In this document: positions 28,171 through 35,801 of the stretch, one piece after another
Layout of the letters: every line of letters starts with the position of its first letter
Position numbering within the stretch: the first letter of the stretch is position 1
Source of the DNA: Rhodococcus sp. HM1
GTDB taxonomy: Bacteria > Actinomycetota > Actinomycetes > Mycobacteriales > Mycobacteriaceae
Length of the DNA: 40,988 nucleotides
Assembly: GCF_023218075.1 (NCBI RefSeq)
Contig: NZ_JALPTB010000058.1
Span: 1-40,988, forward strand
Reading direction: 5' to 3'
The notes under the pieces: model-generated
What the model was told of the DNA's origin: nothing
What the model saw: only the letters and a program-made list of their open reading frames with translations
Database searches by the model: none
Position numbers and translations under genes: made by a program

Positions 28171-28182
28171 GATTCCGCCGGG

Positions 28183-29517
28183 TCAGAATTCGTGGATGTT
28201 CTCGTTCAGAGTCGTGTAGGTGTAACCGTCGCGGATCGCTCCGCGACGCTTCAGCACCGGCGCGAGGCCGTCGGCGATCTCCGCGATGCTGTGGCGGGTC
28301 ATCGGCGAGTACAGCAGGAAGCCGTCCCCCCCCACCTCGTCCATGATCTCCTCCATCTTCGCGGCCACGGTGTCCGGGCTGCCGACCAAGCCGAGGTCGG
28401 TGATCTGGAAGGACTCTGCCGCGACCTCCCGCAGCGTCTTGCCTTCGGTGTCCTGGAAGAGGTTGGCGATCGACGACCGTTCACCGTTGCCCTTGGACAG
28501 GTCGATCTGATCGACCGGGGTGTCGAGGTCGATCGATCCGAAGTCGATCCGCCCGCCGCTCGTGTAGCTCATGTTCCACAGGTTGTACTCGACCGCGGCG
28601 TCGGTGTACCGGTAGCGGCGCAGCGCCTCGGCCTTCTCCTGCGCTTCCGCGTCCGTGGGGGCGACGATCGGGGTCGCGAGGAACAGCAGCTTGATGTCGC
28701 TGGGCTTGCGGCCGTGGGCGAGCATTCGACGGTGAATGTCCTCGCGGTAGGCCTTCATATCCTCGACCGTCTTGCACATGGCCATCTGCGTGTCGCCGTG
28801 CCGCGCCGCGAGTTCGCGACCCGGCACCGAGCCGCCCGCCGAGACGACCGGGATGTCCCGCTGCGGTCCGGGGATGGTGTTGAGCGGGCCGCGGGAGCGG
28901 AAGTACTTCCCCTCGAAGTTGATGGGGTGGACCTTGGTGTGGTCGGCGTAGATGCCGTTCATGTCGTCGGCGACCACCGCGTCGACGTCCCACGAGTGCT
29001 GCAGCTGCTTGACGACCTCGACCCACTCCTCGGCCATCTTGTACCGCTCGTCGTGGTCGAAATGCTGGTCGTAGCCGAAGTTCTGGGCCACACGGTCGGT
29101 GACGGAGGTGACGACGTTCATGCCGATGCGTCCCTCGGTGAGATGGTCGAGCGTCGTGTAGAGCCTGGCAGCGAGGTAGGGGTGGTACTGGATGGTCGAA
29201 ACGGTGGGAACGATGCCGATGTGCTTGGTGCGCTGGGTCATCAGCGGCACGAGCGGCATCGGGTCGTTCTTCGGTGCCATGAAGCCCCGCCGAAGCGATA
29301 CTTCCGCGGATCCGTTGTAGCTGTCCTCGACCATCGCGGTGTCCTCGATGAGGATGTAGTCGAAGCAGGCGCGCTCGAGCGATGCTGCCAGATCGACGTA
29401 CAGGTCGGGCTTCATCCAATCCCGCATGTTCGCACCGGTGTACACACCGTCGCCTCCCGCAGGGTTCCACGGCTGGATTCCGAAGCCGCTCCCGAGAAAC
29501 CATCCGAGATGAAACAT
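28183..29517 (-). CDS. LLM flavin-dependent oxidoreductase, NtaA-like
   Basis: 444 aa, ATG with AAAGG upstream. Motifs: FHLGWFLGSGFGIQPW, LERACFDYILIEDTAM, GRIGMNVVTSVTDRVAQNFG, NFEGKYFRSRGPLNTIPGP and LVGSPDTVAAKMEE with GGDGFLLYS. The same subfamily as the LLM proteins at 17944 and 20914, but with a longer acidic middle (VDQIDLSKGNGERSS). Expected to use FMNH2 from the reductases at 16772-17769. It sits between two hairpins, so it is likely transcribed alone, from the promoter region that holds GTTGCGC repeats. Linked to the second CUT2 importer by position only. Confidence 0.9.
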   Translation of the reverse strand: MFHLGWFLGSGFGIQPWNPAGGDGVYTGANMRDWMKPDLYVDLAASLERACFDYILIEDTAMVEDSYNGSAEVSLRRGFMAPKNDPMPLVPLMTQRTKHIGIVPTVSTIQYHPYLAARLYTTLDHLTEGRIGMNVVTSVTDRVAQNFGYDQHFDHDERYKMAEEWVEVVKQLQHSWDVDAVVADDMNGIYADHTKVHPINFEGKYFRSRGPLNTIPGPQRDIPVVSAGGSVPGRELAARHGDTQMAMCKTVEDMKAYREDIHRRMLAHGRKPSDIKLLFLATPIVAPTDAEAQEKAEALRRYRYTDAAVEYNLWNMSYTSGGRIDFGSIDLDTPVDQIDLSKGNGERSSIANLFQDTEGKTLREVAAESFQITDLGLVGSPDTVAAKMEEIMDEVGGDGFLLYSPMTRHSIAEIADGLAPVLKRRGAIRDGYTYTTLNENIHEF

Positions 29518-29686
29518 GTTCTCTGCCTTTCACTTCTGCCGATAGACGACCGCTCGTTCGCGGATACTGCGCAGTCTCCTTCGGGCAGGGAGGCGATTCC
29601 GTTCCGCCTCGGTAACACACGCGTTGCGCGAGTCGACGGTCGGCAGTCGTGGCCGTCGGCGCTGCATCGACGCACGAGCCTCGACG

Positions 29687-29715
29687 TGTTGCGCAACCGT
29701 GACAGCGGCGCAACA
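29687..29715. promoter_or_regulatory. TGTTGCGC-N13-GCGCAACA operator-like repeat
   Basis: An 8-bp inverted repeat upstream of LLM 28183. Its left arm sits in the perfect palindrome GTTGCGCAAC (29688-29697), and another GTTGCGC copy lies at 29623-29629. The half-site resembles the GTTGCC half-sites before rutA and before the second CUT2 operon. A LacI-type or GntR-type binder is plausible. Confidence 0.4.
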
Positions 29716-29732
29716 CAGGGAGGCAGACAGAA

Positions 29733-29769
29733 CCCCCGGGCCGGGACTCATGCGGTCCCGGCCCGGGGG
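29733..29769 (-). terminator. 15-bp GC-rich terminator after the second CUT2 operon
   Basis: Perfect arms at 29733-29747 and 29755-29769 around a 7-base loop, 15 bases past the permease stop on the - strand, followed by TTCTGTCT. A good intrinsic terminator that separates the importer from the LLM gene. Confidence 0.82.
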
Positions 29770-29784
29770 GTCACGGGCACCGAC

Positions 29785-30816
29785 TCAACGCTTTCCACGG
29801 GAGGCGGTGCGACGACGGACAGCGCCGGACAGCGCGACCGCGATCACCAGCGCGCCGCCGTAGAACAACTGCTGGACGAAGCTGGCCACGCCGAGCATCT
29901 GCAGCCCGACGACACCCGCCACCAGGAAGTACACGGCGACGAGGGTGCCGAACGCGTTGAATCGGCCGGGGACGATGGCGGTGGCGCCGAGGAAGGCGGC
30001 GGCGAAGGCGGGCAGCATGAACGACTGTCCCGACGACGGGTCCGCGCCGCTGAGCATGCCGGCGTACACGATGCCGGCGAGCGCGGCGACGAACGCCGAG
30101 GTCACGAGCGCGCCACCGCGGATGCGATCGACGTGCAGGCCGCTCAACCGGGCGACCTGCGCGCCGCGGCCGACGAACAGCAGCCGACGTCCGATCGGGG
30201 TGTACTGGAACACCACGGCCGTGACGAGGACGAGCGCCAGCGCGTAGTAGAACTGCAGCGACACCCCGAAGACGCGGGTGCCGATGGTGGCGTCGACGAG
30301 CCCCGAGTCGATACCGGTGACCGAGGTCGAGTCCGAGATCCACTGCACGACACCGAGAACCACGGTACCGCTGCCGAGTGTCGCGATGAACGAGTCGATC
30401 TGCAGCCGCACGACCAGCAACGCGTTGACGAGGCCGACGAACACCGCCGCGAGGATCGCGACGAGAATGGCCGGCAGCAGCGACCAGCCGTGCTGGACGT
30501 TGAGTACCGCGATCGTCATGGCCGCCAGCGACATGGTCGAGACCGCGGACAGGTCGAATTCGCCTGCGGTGAGCGGCACGATCAGGCCCAGCGCCAGGAT
30601 GAGCAGGACCGCCTGGGAGCCGAGGATGTTCTGCAGGTTGTTGGCGGTCGGGTAGACCTCGGGACGCAGCACGCTGAAGAAGACGACGACTGCGACGAGA
30701 GCGAGGACGAGGGCGTACTTCTCGAACACCGGCCCCAGCGACAGACGTCTCTTCGGTGGTGCTTCTTCAGGTGCGACGGTGTTCGGAGCGGCGGTCTTGT
30801 CGATGGTGACGGACAT
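29785..30816 (-). CDS. CUT2-type (RbsC-like) ABC importer permease, second set
   Basis: 343 aa. A polar N terminus of about 30 residues precedes 8-10 membrane segments. Landmarks match the first permease: LTAGEFDLSAVSTMS, QIDSFIATLGSGTV, GRGAQVARLSGLHVDRIR and FAAAFLGATAI-GRFNAFGT. It follows the ATPase gene after 22 bases, the reverse of the order in the first importer. It forms the channel of the second CUT2 importer. Confidence 0.9.
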   Translation of the reverse strand: MSVTIDKTAAPNTVAPEEAPPKRRLSLGPVFEKYALVLALVAVVVFFSVLRPEVYPTANNLQNILGSQAVLLILALGLIVPLTAGEFDLSAVSTMSLAAMTIAVLNVQHGWSLLPAILVAILAAVFVGLVNALLVVRLQIDSFIATLGSGTVVLGVVQWISDSTSVTGIDSGLVDATIGTRVFGVSLQFYYALALVLVTAVVFQYTPIGRRLLFVGRGAQVARLSGLHVDRIRGGALVTSAFVAALAGIVYAGMLSGADPSSGQSFMLPAFAAAFLGATAIVPGRFNAFGTLVAVYFLVAGVVGLQMLGVASFVQQLFYGGALVIAVALSGAVRRRTASRGKR

Positions 30817-30838
30817 CAGGCATTCACTTCCTGTCGGG

Positions 30839-32374
30839 TCAGGCAGAGGACACTGTCCTCAGACCGAGAACACTGTCCGAGATGTGCTGCTTGGAGAGGT
30901 TGTCGCCGGTGAGTTCGGCGACGATGTGGCCGTGGGAGAACACGAGCACGCGGTTGCACAGCACCGACAGCTGCTCGTAGTCGGAACTGGCGACGACGAT
31001 GCCCGCTCCCCCGTTCGCGGTGTCGCGCAGCATCTCGAAGATGCGGGCGCGGGCACCGATGTCGACACCCTGGGTGGGCTCGGCCAGCAGGACCAGCTGC
31101 GGATCGATCTGAAGCCACTTGCCGAGCAGTGCCTTCTGCTGGTTGCCACCGGACAGCGACCCGTACACGGCCTGCGGATCGCGGGGCCGAACGTCGCAGT
31201 GTTCGGCAAGGGCGGTGGCGACGGCGTTCAGCGCACGCGGTTTCACGAAGCCGCTACCGAGGATCGGGAGGGTGACGTTCTCGGCGACCGTCAGTTCCGG
31301 CGCGCTGCCCTCGACCTTGCGGTCCGGCGGCACGTACACGACCTTGCGGGCGAGCGAGTCGATCGGCGTCGTGGTGGGCAGCGCGACGTCGTCCGATCCG
31401 ATCGTCATGCGCCCGCCGCGTGCGGGTTTCGCGCCGTACAGCGCGGCGAGCACGTCGTCGTAGCCGGATCCGGCGATCCCCGTGAGCCCGACGATCTCAC
31501 CGGGACGCACCTCGAACGTGATGCCGTCCACGGTGGGCGTCTCCAGTTCGACGACGCGGGCGAGCGGCGGCACGTCGTCGAAGTCGCGGACCGGCCCGGC
31601 GACCCGGGGATCGGCGGAATCGAGGCTGCGGCCGACGATGAGGTCGATCAGCGAGGTGGCGGTGAGATCGCGGGTGCGGTGCGTGCCCTGCGACACCCCG
31701 TCCCGCAGCACGGTGACGCGGTCGGTGTGGTCGAGCACCTCGTCGAGGTCGTGGGAGACGAACAGGACCGCGGCCTTGCGGTCGGCGACGATCTCCCGGA
31801 CGACGGAGAACAGCAGGTCGGTGCCTTCGCGCGGGAGGAACACGGTGGGTTCGTCGAGGACGAGCAGCGTCCGGCGATCTCCGAGTTCCTCGGTGGCGCG
31901 CAGGATCGCAACCAGCGCCCGTTCGGTCTCGTTGAGGCTCGACACCGGGGCCTCGGGATCGACGTCGAGACCGAACCGCTCGAACAGTGCTCGCGCGGTG
32001 CGCTTTTCGCGTCGCCACGAGATCCACGGCTTGGAACCGGCGACCACCGGCCCGACCCGCAGGTTCTCCACGACGGACAGATCCGGGACGAGGGCGAGGT
32101 CCTGGTGCACGAAACTGATGCCCAGGTCGCGGAATCCGCCCGCCGGCACCGGCAGCGGCACGTCCCGGCCACGCACCTGCAGGGCGGCGCCCGCGTCGGG
32201 GGCGTGGAATCCGGCGAGCACCTTGATGAGGGTGGATTTCCCGGAGCCGTTCTCCCCCAGCAGGCCGTGGACCTCACCGGCGTGGATCGTCAGGTTCACG
32301 TTCTTCAGGACGGTGTGGTCGCCGAACGTCTTGGAGAGCCTGACGATGTTGACGATCGGATCAAGGCTGCTCAC
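30839..32374 (-). CDS. CUT2-type (RbsA-like) ABC ATPase, second set
   Basis: 511 aa, GTG start inside the binding-protein gene (14-base overlap). Domain 1: Walker A GENGSGKS (40-47), Walker B LLVLDEP (D174-E175), unusual signature LNETE (147-151). Domain 2: RbsA-like degenerate P-loop (GIAGSGYDD), good signature LSGGNQQK (407-414), but Walker B reads LVLLAEPTQGVD, with A431 in place of Asp. The ERALxAI segment after both domain-1 signatures in this window marks the two ATPases as one subfamily. It energises the adjacent permease. Confidence 0.9.
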   Translation of the reverse strand: MSSLDPIVNIVRLSKTFGDHTVLKNVNLTIHAGEVHGLLGENGSGKSTLIKVLAGFHAPDAGAALQVRGRDVPLPVPAGGFRDLGISFVHQDLALVPDLSVVENLRVGPVVAGSKPWISWRREKRTARALFERFGLDVDPEAPVSSLNETERALVAILRATEELGDRRTLLVLDEPTVFLPREGTDLLFSVVREIVADRKAAVLFVSHDLDEVLDHTDRVTVLRDGVSQGTHRTRDLTATSLIDLIVGRSLDSADPRVAGPVRDFDDVPPLARVVELETPTVDGITFEVRPGEIVGLTGIAGSGYDDVLAALYGAKPARGGRMTIGSDDVALPTTTPIDSLARKVVYVPPDRKVEGSAPELTVAENVTLPILGSGFVKPRALNAVATALAEHCDVRPRDPQAVYGSLSGGNQQKALLGKWLQIDPQLVLLAEPTQGVDIGARARIFEMLRDTANGGAGIVVASSDYEQLSVLCNRVLVFSHGHIVAELTGDNLSKQHISDSVLGLRTVSSA

Positions 32375-33539
32375 TGGGCCCCCAGATGGCTTCGTATCCG
32401 GTGACGTAGGCGGTGCCGTATCCCTTGTCGGGCTGCGGCGGGGTGCCGGTCTCGTCGATGTTGTCGGCGGTGATCAGCTTGAGCGGGGTCTCCTGCGCGC
32501 CGTCCGCGACGGGTTCGTAGCCCAGCAGCAGTCGGCCGGCCTGGTCCAGGGTCGCCCACGCGAGCCACGGGATGGATTCGCCGACGTTCATGGTGACGAT
32601 GCCGTCGTCCTGCTGGATCTTGAGCACGGCGGGCGTGCCGTTGACCGAGGAGATCTCGACCTGCCCGGTCTTACCGGCGGCCTTGATCCCGGACTGCGCG
32701 TAGAGGGACATGGAGTCGTAGATCGGCAGGATGAAGTTGATGTTGGGGTCGGCCGACAGCGCGGACTGCACTTCGGACTGGATCTTGGTGGCCCACTCGG
32801 CCACCGGAACGTTGACGATCTTGTAGGTGCACTTCGGGCAGTACTGCGCGATCTCGTCCTCCATCGCCGCGACCTCGGCCTTGGCGGGCGGTACCTCGTT
32901 GGAGGTGATGATCAGGGCGTTGCCGTCGCCCTCGGTTCGGTCGATCATCCAGTCGACGGTGAGCCGGTTGGCTTCCGAGAGGGGTGCGTCGGTGGTGGCG
33001 TCGACGAGTCCCACGAGGTCCGCGGGCAACGGTTCGCCACGCAGGATCGTGTGGGTGAGGAGAACGGGAATGCCTGCCGCGTCGGCCTTTTGGAGCGCCG
33101 GTTTGATGAGGGATGCGTCGACGCCCTGGGACAGGATGATGAGGTCGACCTTCTGGTTGACGGCCTGCTCGACGCCGGTGGCCCACTGGGTGGGCTGGCC
33201 CTGGTTGGTGTATTCGATCCAGGTGGCGCCGTAGCGTTCGGCGACCTTCTTCGATTCCTCGTCGACCGCGACGTTGTAGGGGTTCTCGCTGTTGGTGGGG
33301 ATGGAGAAGATGGTCTTGCCGGCGATGTCCTTCATGGGGAACGGTTCGGCCTCGAGCGTGAACTCGGGGTCGGACTCGTACATCGCGAGCTGCGCCCGGG
33401 CGTACTCGAGTCCGGCGGCGACATCCGCGTCCGACACGTCGGCGCCGCCGGATCCGTCGCTGCTGCAGGCGACGAGACCGAGAGAAGCGGTGAAGGCGAG
33501 CGCCGCGAGGGCGGCGCGACCGGGTCGAGGAAGACGCAT
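32361..33539 (-). CDS. CUT2-type (RbsB-like) substrate-binding lipoprotein, second set
   Basis: 392 aa from ATG 33539 with AGGAGA upstream. Signal peptide with lipobox LVAC (C25 lipidated). Periplasmic-binding type I fold: KTIFSIPTNSENPYNVAVDEES, VDLIILSQGVDASLIKPAL, NINFILPIYDSMSLYAQSGI. A CPKC pair (C234, C237) aligns with CPDC of the first binding protein. First gene of the second importer operon; the ATPase begins inside its 3' end. The ligand is likely related to, but distinct from, that of the first importer. The shared promoter element with rutA suggests a nitrogen heterocycle, by inference. Confidence 0.88.
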   Translation of the reverse strand: MRLPRPGRAALAALAFTASLGLVACSSDGSGGADVSDADVAAGLEYARAQLAMYESDPEFTLEAEPFPMKDIAGKTIFSIPTNSENPYNVAVDEESKKVAERYGATWIEYTNQGQPTQWATGVEQAVNQKVDLIILSQGVDASLIKPALQKADAAGIPVLLTHTILRGEPLPADLVGLVDATTDAPLSEANRLTVDWMIDRTEGDGNALIITSNEVPPAKAEVAAMEDEIAQYCPKCTYKIVNVPVAEWATKIQSEVQSALSADPNINFILPIYDSMSLYAQSGIKAAGKTGQVEISSVNGTPAVLKIQQDDGIVTMNVGESIPWLAWATLDQAGRLLLGYEPVADGAQETPLKLITADNIDETGTPPQPDKGYGTAYVTGYEAIWGPSEQP

Positions 33540-33608
33540 GGATTCTCCTGGGGAAACGAAGTGAGCGATGGAGCGTCCCCGCCGTTGGGGACCCGACCGG
33601 GAAGATGA

Positions 33609-33623
33609 TGACTTCGAATGTAT
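33609..33623 (-). promoter_or_regulatory. 15-base element shared with the rutA promoter (copy 1)
   Basis: TGACTTCGAATGTAT (ATACATTCGAAGTCA in the direction of transcription) lies 70 bases before the binding-protein ATG. The identical 15 bases occur 63 bases before rutA. TACATT inside it could be the -10 hexamer. Between it and the gene, GTCCCC-N6-GGGGAC (33575-33592) forms a small leader hairpin. Confidence 0.5.
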
Positions 33624-33633
33624 TGCGTGACGT

Positions 33634-33648
33634 GTTGCCTGCGGCAAC
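33634..33648. promoter_or_regulatory. GTTGCC-TGC-GGCAAC palindrome
   Basis: A perfect 6-bp inverted repeat ten bases from the shared 15-mer, upstream of the second CUT2 operon. Its half-site matches one arm of the palindrome before rutA. It lies 19 bases beyond the stop of the isochorismatase-like gene and might also weaken readthrough from it. Confidence 0.45.
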
Positions 33649-33666
33649 GCGCGTGGATCATTCGTG

Positions 33667-34317
33667 TTAATTGCCGGACGACAGCGCGCGGAGGTACTCC
33701 TGGGCGCGCGACAGCGGCCACACTTCGGCCATCTTCTGCTGCATGTCGAACAGGTTCGACCGATGGATTGCAGAATCACGGTCCCCGACCGCGTCTTCCA
33801 CGACGATCGGGATGAAACCGTGCTGCATGGCGTCGAGAGTCGTCGCCCGGACGCACCCACTGGTCGACAGACCCGCGATGAGAACGGTGTCGACACCGAG
33901 CCAGGTCAGGTGCGAGTTCAACGTGGTGCCGAAGAACGCGCTGGGATACTTCTTGGTCACCAGCATCTCGGCACAGGTCGGCTCGAGACCGTCGATGAAT
34001 TCCCCGTACGGGCTGCCCTCGCAGAACGCGACGAGCGTGCCGGACTTCTTGAAGAACACGCCCGCGTCGGACCCGTCGGCGCGGAGGCGAACCTCGGTGA
34101 TCACCACCGGGATTCCGGCCTCGCGGGCCTCGGCGAGCAGCGTGCGCATCGCCTCGACGTTCTCCTCCACACCCGCATACAGCGGGCAGTCGGGGTCGAT
34201 GTAGGCGCGGGCCGGATCGACGACGATCAGGGCGGGGCGGGCACCGGGTTCGAGTTCCTGACCGAAGCCGGCGCGGGCGTAGTCCTCCGCCTGGGCGGCG
34301 CGATCGGCGATGGTCAT
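33667..34317 (-). CDS. Cysteine hydrolase, isochorismatase-like (carbamoylsarcosine-amidase / RutB type)
   Basis: 216 aa from ATG 34317 (AAGGAG upstream, overlapping the MFS stop). The Asp-Lys-Cys triad is visible: D34 in IVVDPARAY, Lys 122/123 in TKKYPSAFFGT, and C155 in STSGCVRATT. Family members hydrolyse N-carbamoyl or amide bonds, as in ureidoacrylate, N-carbamoylsarcosine and maleamate. The 20-residue N-terminal extension resembles N-carbamoylsarcosine amidases more than E. coli RutB. In this cluster it may release carbamate or ammonia from the ring-opened product of RutA. Confidence 0.85.
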   Translation of the reverse strand: MTIADRAAQAEDYARAGFGQELEPGARPALIVVDPARAYIDPDCPLYAGVEENVEAMRTLLAEAREAGIPVVITEVRLRADGSDAGVFFKKSGTLVAFCEGSPYGEFIDGLEPTCAEMLVTKKYPSAFFGTTLNSHLTWLGVDTVLIAGLSTSGCVRATTLDAMQHGFIPIVVEDAVGDRDSAIHRSNLFDMQQKMAEVWPLSRAQEYLRALSSGN

Positions 34318-35801
34318 GCTGACTCCTTCAACGTGGAAACAGAATCGAGTGTGTGGACGGTCGCCGCCGGATTGCGGCGTGGAAAGGCAAGGCACACCAC
34401 GACACCGGCGAGAGCGACGAGGCCGAGTGCGATGCCGACGACGCGGACGTTGTCGACGAACCGGGTCACCTCGCCGCTGCCGAGCGAGCCGAGGGTGCCG
34501 CCGTACGCGGCCTGCCGCGCCGCGGTGCTCAGCCCTGCGGTCGCGAACACGAGTGCGAGTGCGGTGCTCAGCAGATAGCCGACGTTCTGCAGCGTCGATC
34601 GCAGTCCGTTGGCGATTCCGCGGCGGTCGGCGGGTGCGGTCAGCATGAGCGCGCTCGTCGAGGGCGTCATGAACAGTCCTGTCCCGCAACCGAGCACGAA
34701 CAGGAACGGTGCCGTCGCGCCGAGCGAACCGCCGTCGGGCGAGAGCATCAGGGCGACGCCGAACAGTCCGACGGCGTTGAGCGCCATGCCCGTCGCGGTG
34801 AGCGTGCGGGGACCGAACCGCAGCATCAGCGATCCTGCGGCGGAGGCGGCCACGACCGTGCCGATCGCGACGGGCATCACCAGCGCCCCGGCGGTCACGG
34901 CCGAGATCCCGCTCACCGCTTGCCCGTACAACGACACGAGCAGCGTCACCGCGTAGGTGGCGACCGCGTTGACGAGCACCGCGGCGAGCACGAGTGCGAT
35001 ACCCCGGTTGCGGAACAGCGTCACGTCGACGAGCGGATGCGTGCGCCGGATCTGCACGGCCACGAACACGACGGCGAGGACGACACTCACACCGCCGCAC
35101 GCCCACGGCAGCCACGGCAACGAACTCACGCCGGGGGTCAGCGCGAGGACCACCGCGGTGAGCAGGACCGTGGACAGCACCGCGCCGGCCACGTCGAACG
35201 GCTCCCGCTCGACGGCCTTGCGGGGACTGCGCGGAATCACCCACATCGACGCGGCGATCGCGACCAGCCCCACGGGCAGCACCACCGCGAACAGTCCGCG
35301 CCACCCGAACGCCGCGGTCGCGGCCCCGCCGATCAGCGGTCCGACCACCTGGGCGACGGCCGCGACGGTTGCGTTCCACCCGAGCGCCCGGCCCAGGATG
35401 TGAGGGGGGAAAGTGTCCGTGAGCAGGGCCGTGTTGTTGGTGACGACGGCCGCCGCCCCGGCACCCTGGAGGACGCGGGCGGCGATGAGCCATCCGGCGG
35501 ACGGTGCAAGCATGCACAGCCCGGTCGCCACCGTGAAGGTGGCGAGCCCGGCGAGGTAGAGCGGCCGGCGGCCGATGATGTCGGCGAGGCGGCCGAACAC
35601 CAGGATCAGTGCCGTGGTGACGAGCATGTAGCCGAGCAGGATCCACGTCGACTGAGCCCCGGACGCGTCCAGCTCCCGTGCGACGGTCGGCAGCGCGACC
35701 GTCAGACCGCTCAGGCTCACGAACACCGCGACCACGCCGATGCTCAGGGCGGCGAACACCCGCCACGGGTGCGGATGACGCTGTGTGACAAGGCTATCCA
35801 T
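34314..35801 (-). CDS. MFS transporter, DHA2-type with 14 predicted membrane segments
   Basis: 495 aa from ATG 35801, overlapping the amidase stop by eight bases; the ribosome site is weak, consistent with coupled translation. The MFS loop GRLADIIGRRPLYLAG follows segment 2, and motif C (VVGPLIGGAATAAFGWRGLF) is present, a mark of antiporters. DHA2 proteins mostly export drugs or metabolites with proton exchange. In a catabolic operon it could export a toxic intermediate or import substrate. Its stop overlaps the cysteine hydrolase start. Confidence 0.85.
   Translation of the reverse strand: MDSLVTQRHPHPWRVFAALSIGVVAVFVSLSGLTVALPTVARELDASGAQSTWILLGYMLVTTALILVFGRLADIIGRRPLYLAGLATFTVATGLCMLAPSAGWLIAARVLQGAGAAAVVTNNTALLTDTFPPHILGRALGWNATVAAVAQVVGPLIGGAATAAFGWRGLFAVVLPVGLVAIAASMWVIPRSPRKAVEREPFDVAGAVLSTVLLTAVVLALTPGVSSLPWLPWACGGVSVVLAVVFVAVQIRRTHPLVDVTLFRNRGIALVLAAVLVNAVATYAVTLLVSLYGQAVSGISAVTAGALVMPVAIGTVVAASAAGSLMLRFGPRTLTATGMALNAVGLFGVALMLSPDGGSLGATAPFLFVLGCGTGLFMTPSTSALMLTAPADRRGIANGLRSTLQNVGYLLSTALALVFATAGLSTAARQAAYGGTLGSLGSGEVTRFVDNVRVVGIALGLVALAGVVVCLAFPRRNPAATVHTLDSVSTLKESA

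Noticed and set aside
27976-30912. 978-codon open frame on the + strand opposite GntR 2, LLM 28183 and the CUT2 permease
   Set aside because: It runs antisense through several real genes and two terminators and has shadow-type composition.
30779-33608. Long + strand frames opposite the second CUT2 ATPase and binding protein
   Set aside because: They mirror the codon periodicity of the real genes and show no domain or ribosome site.
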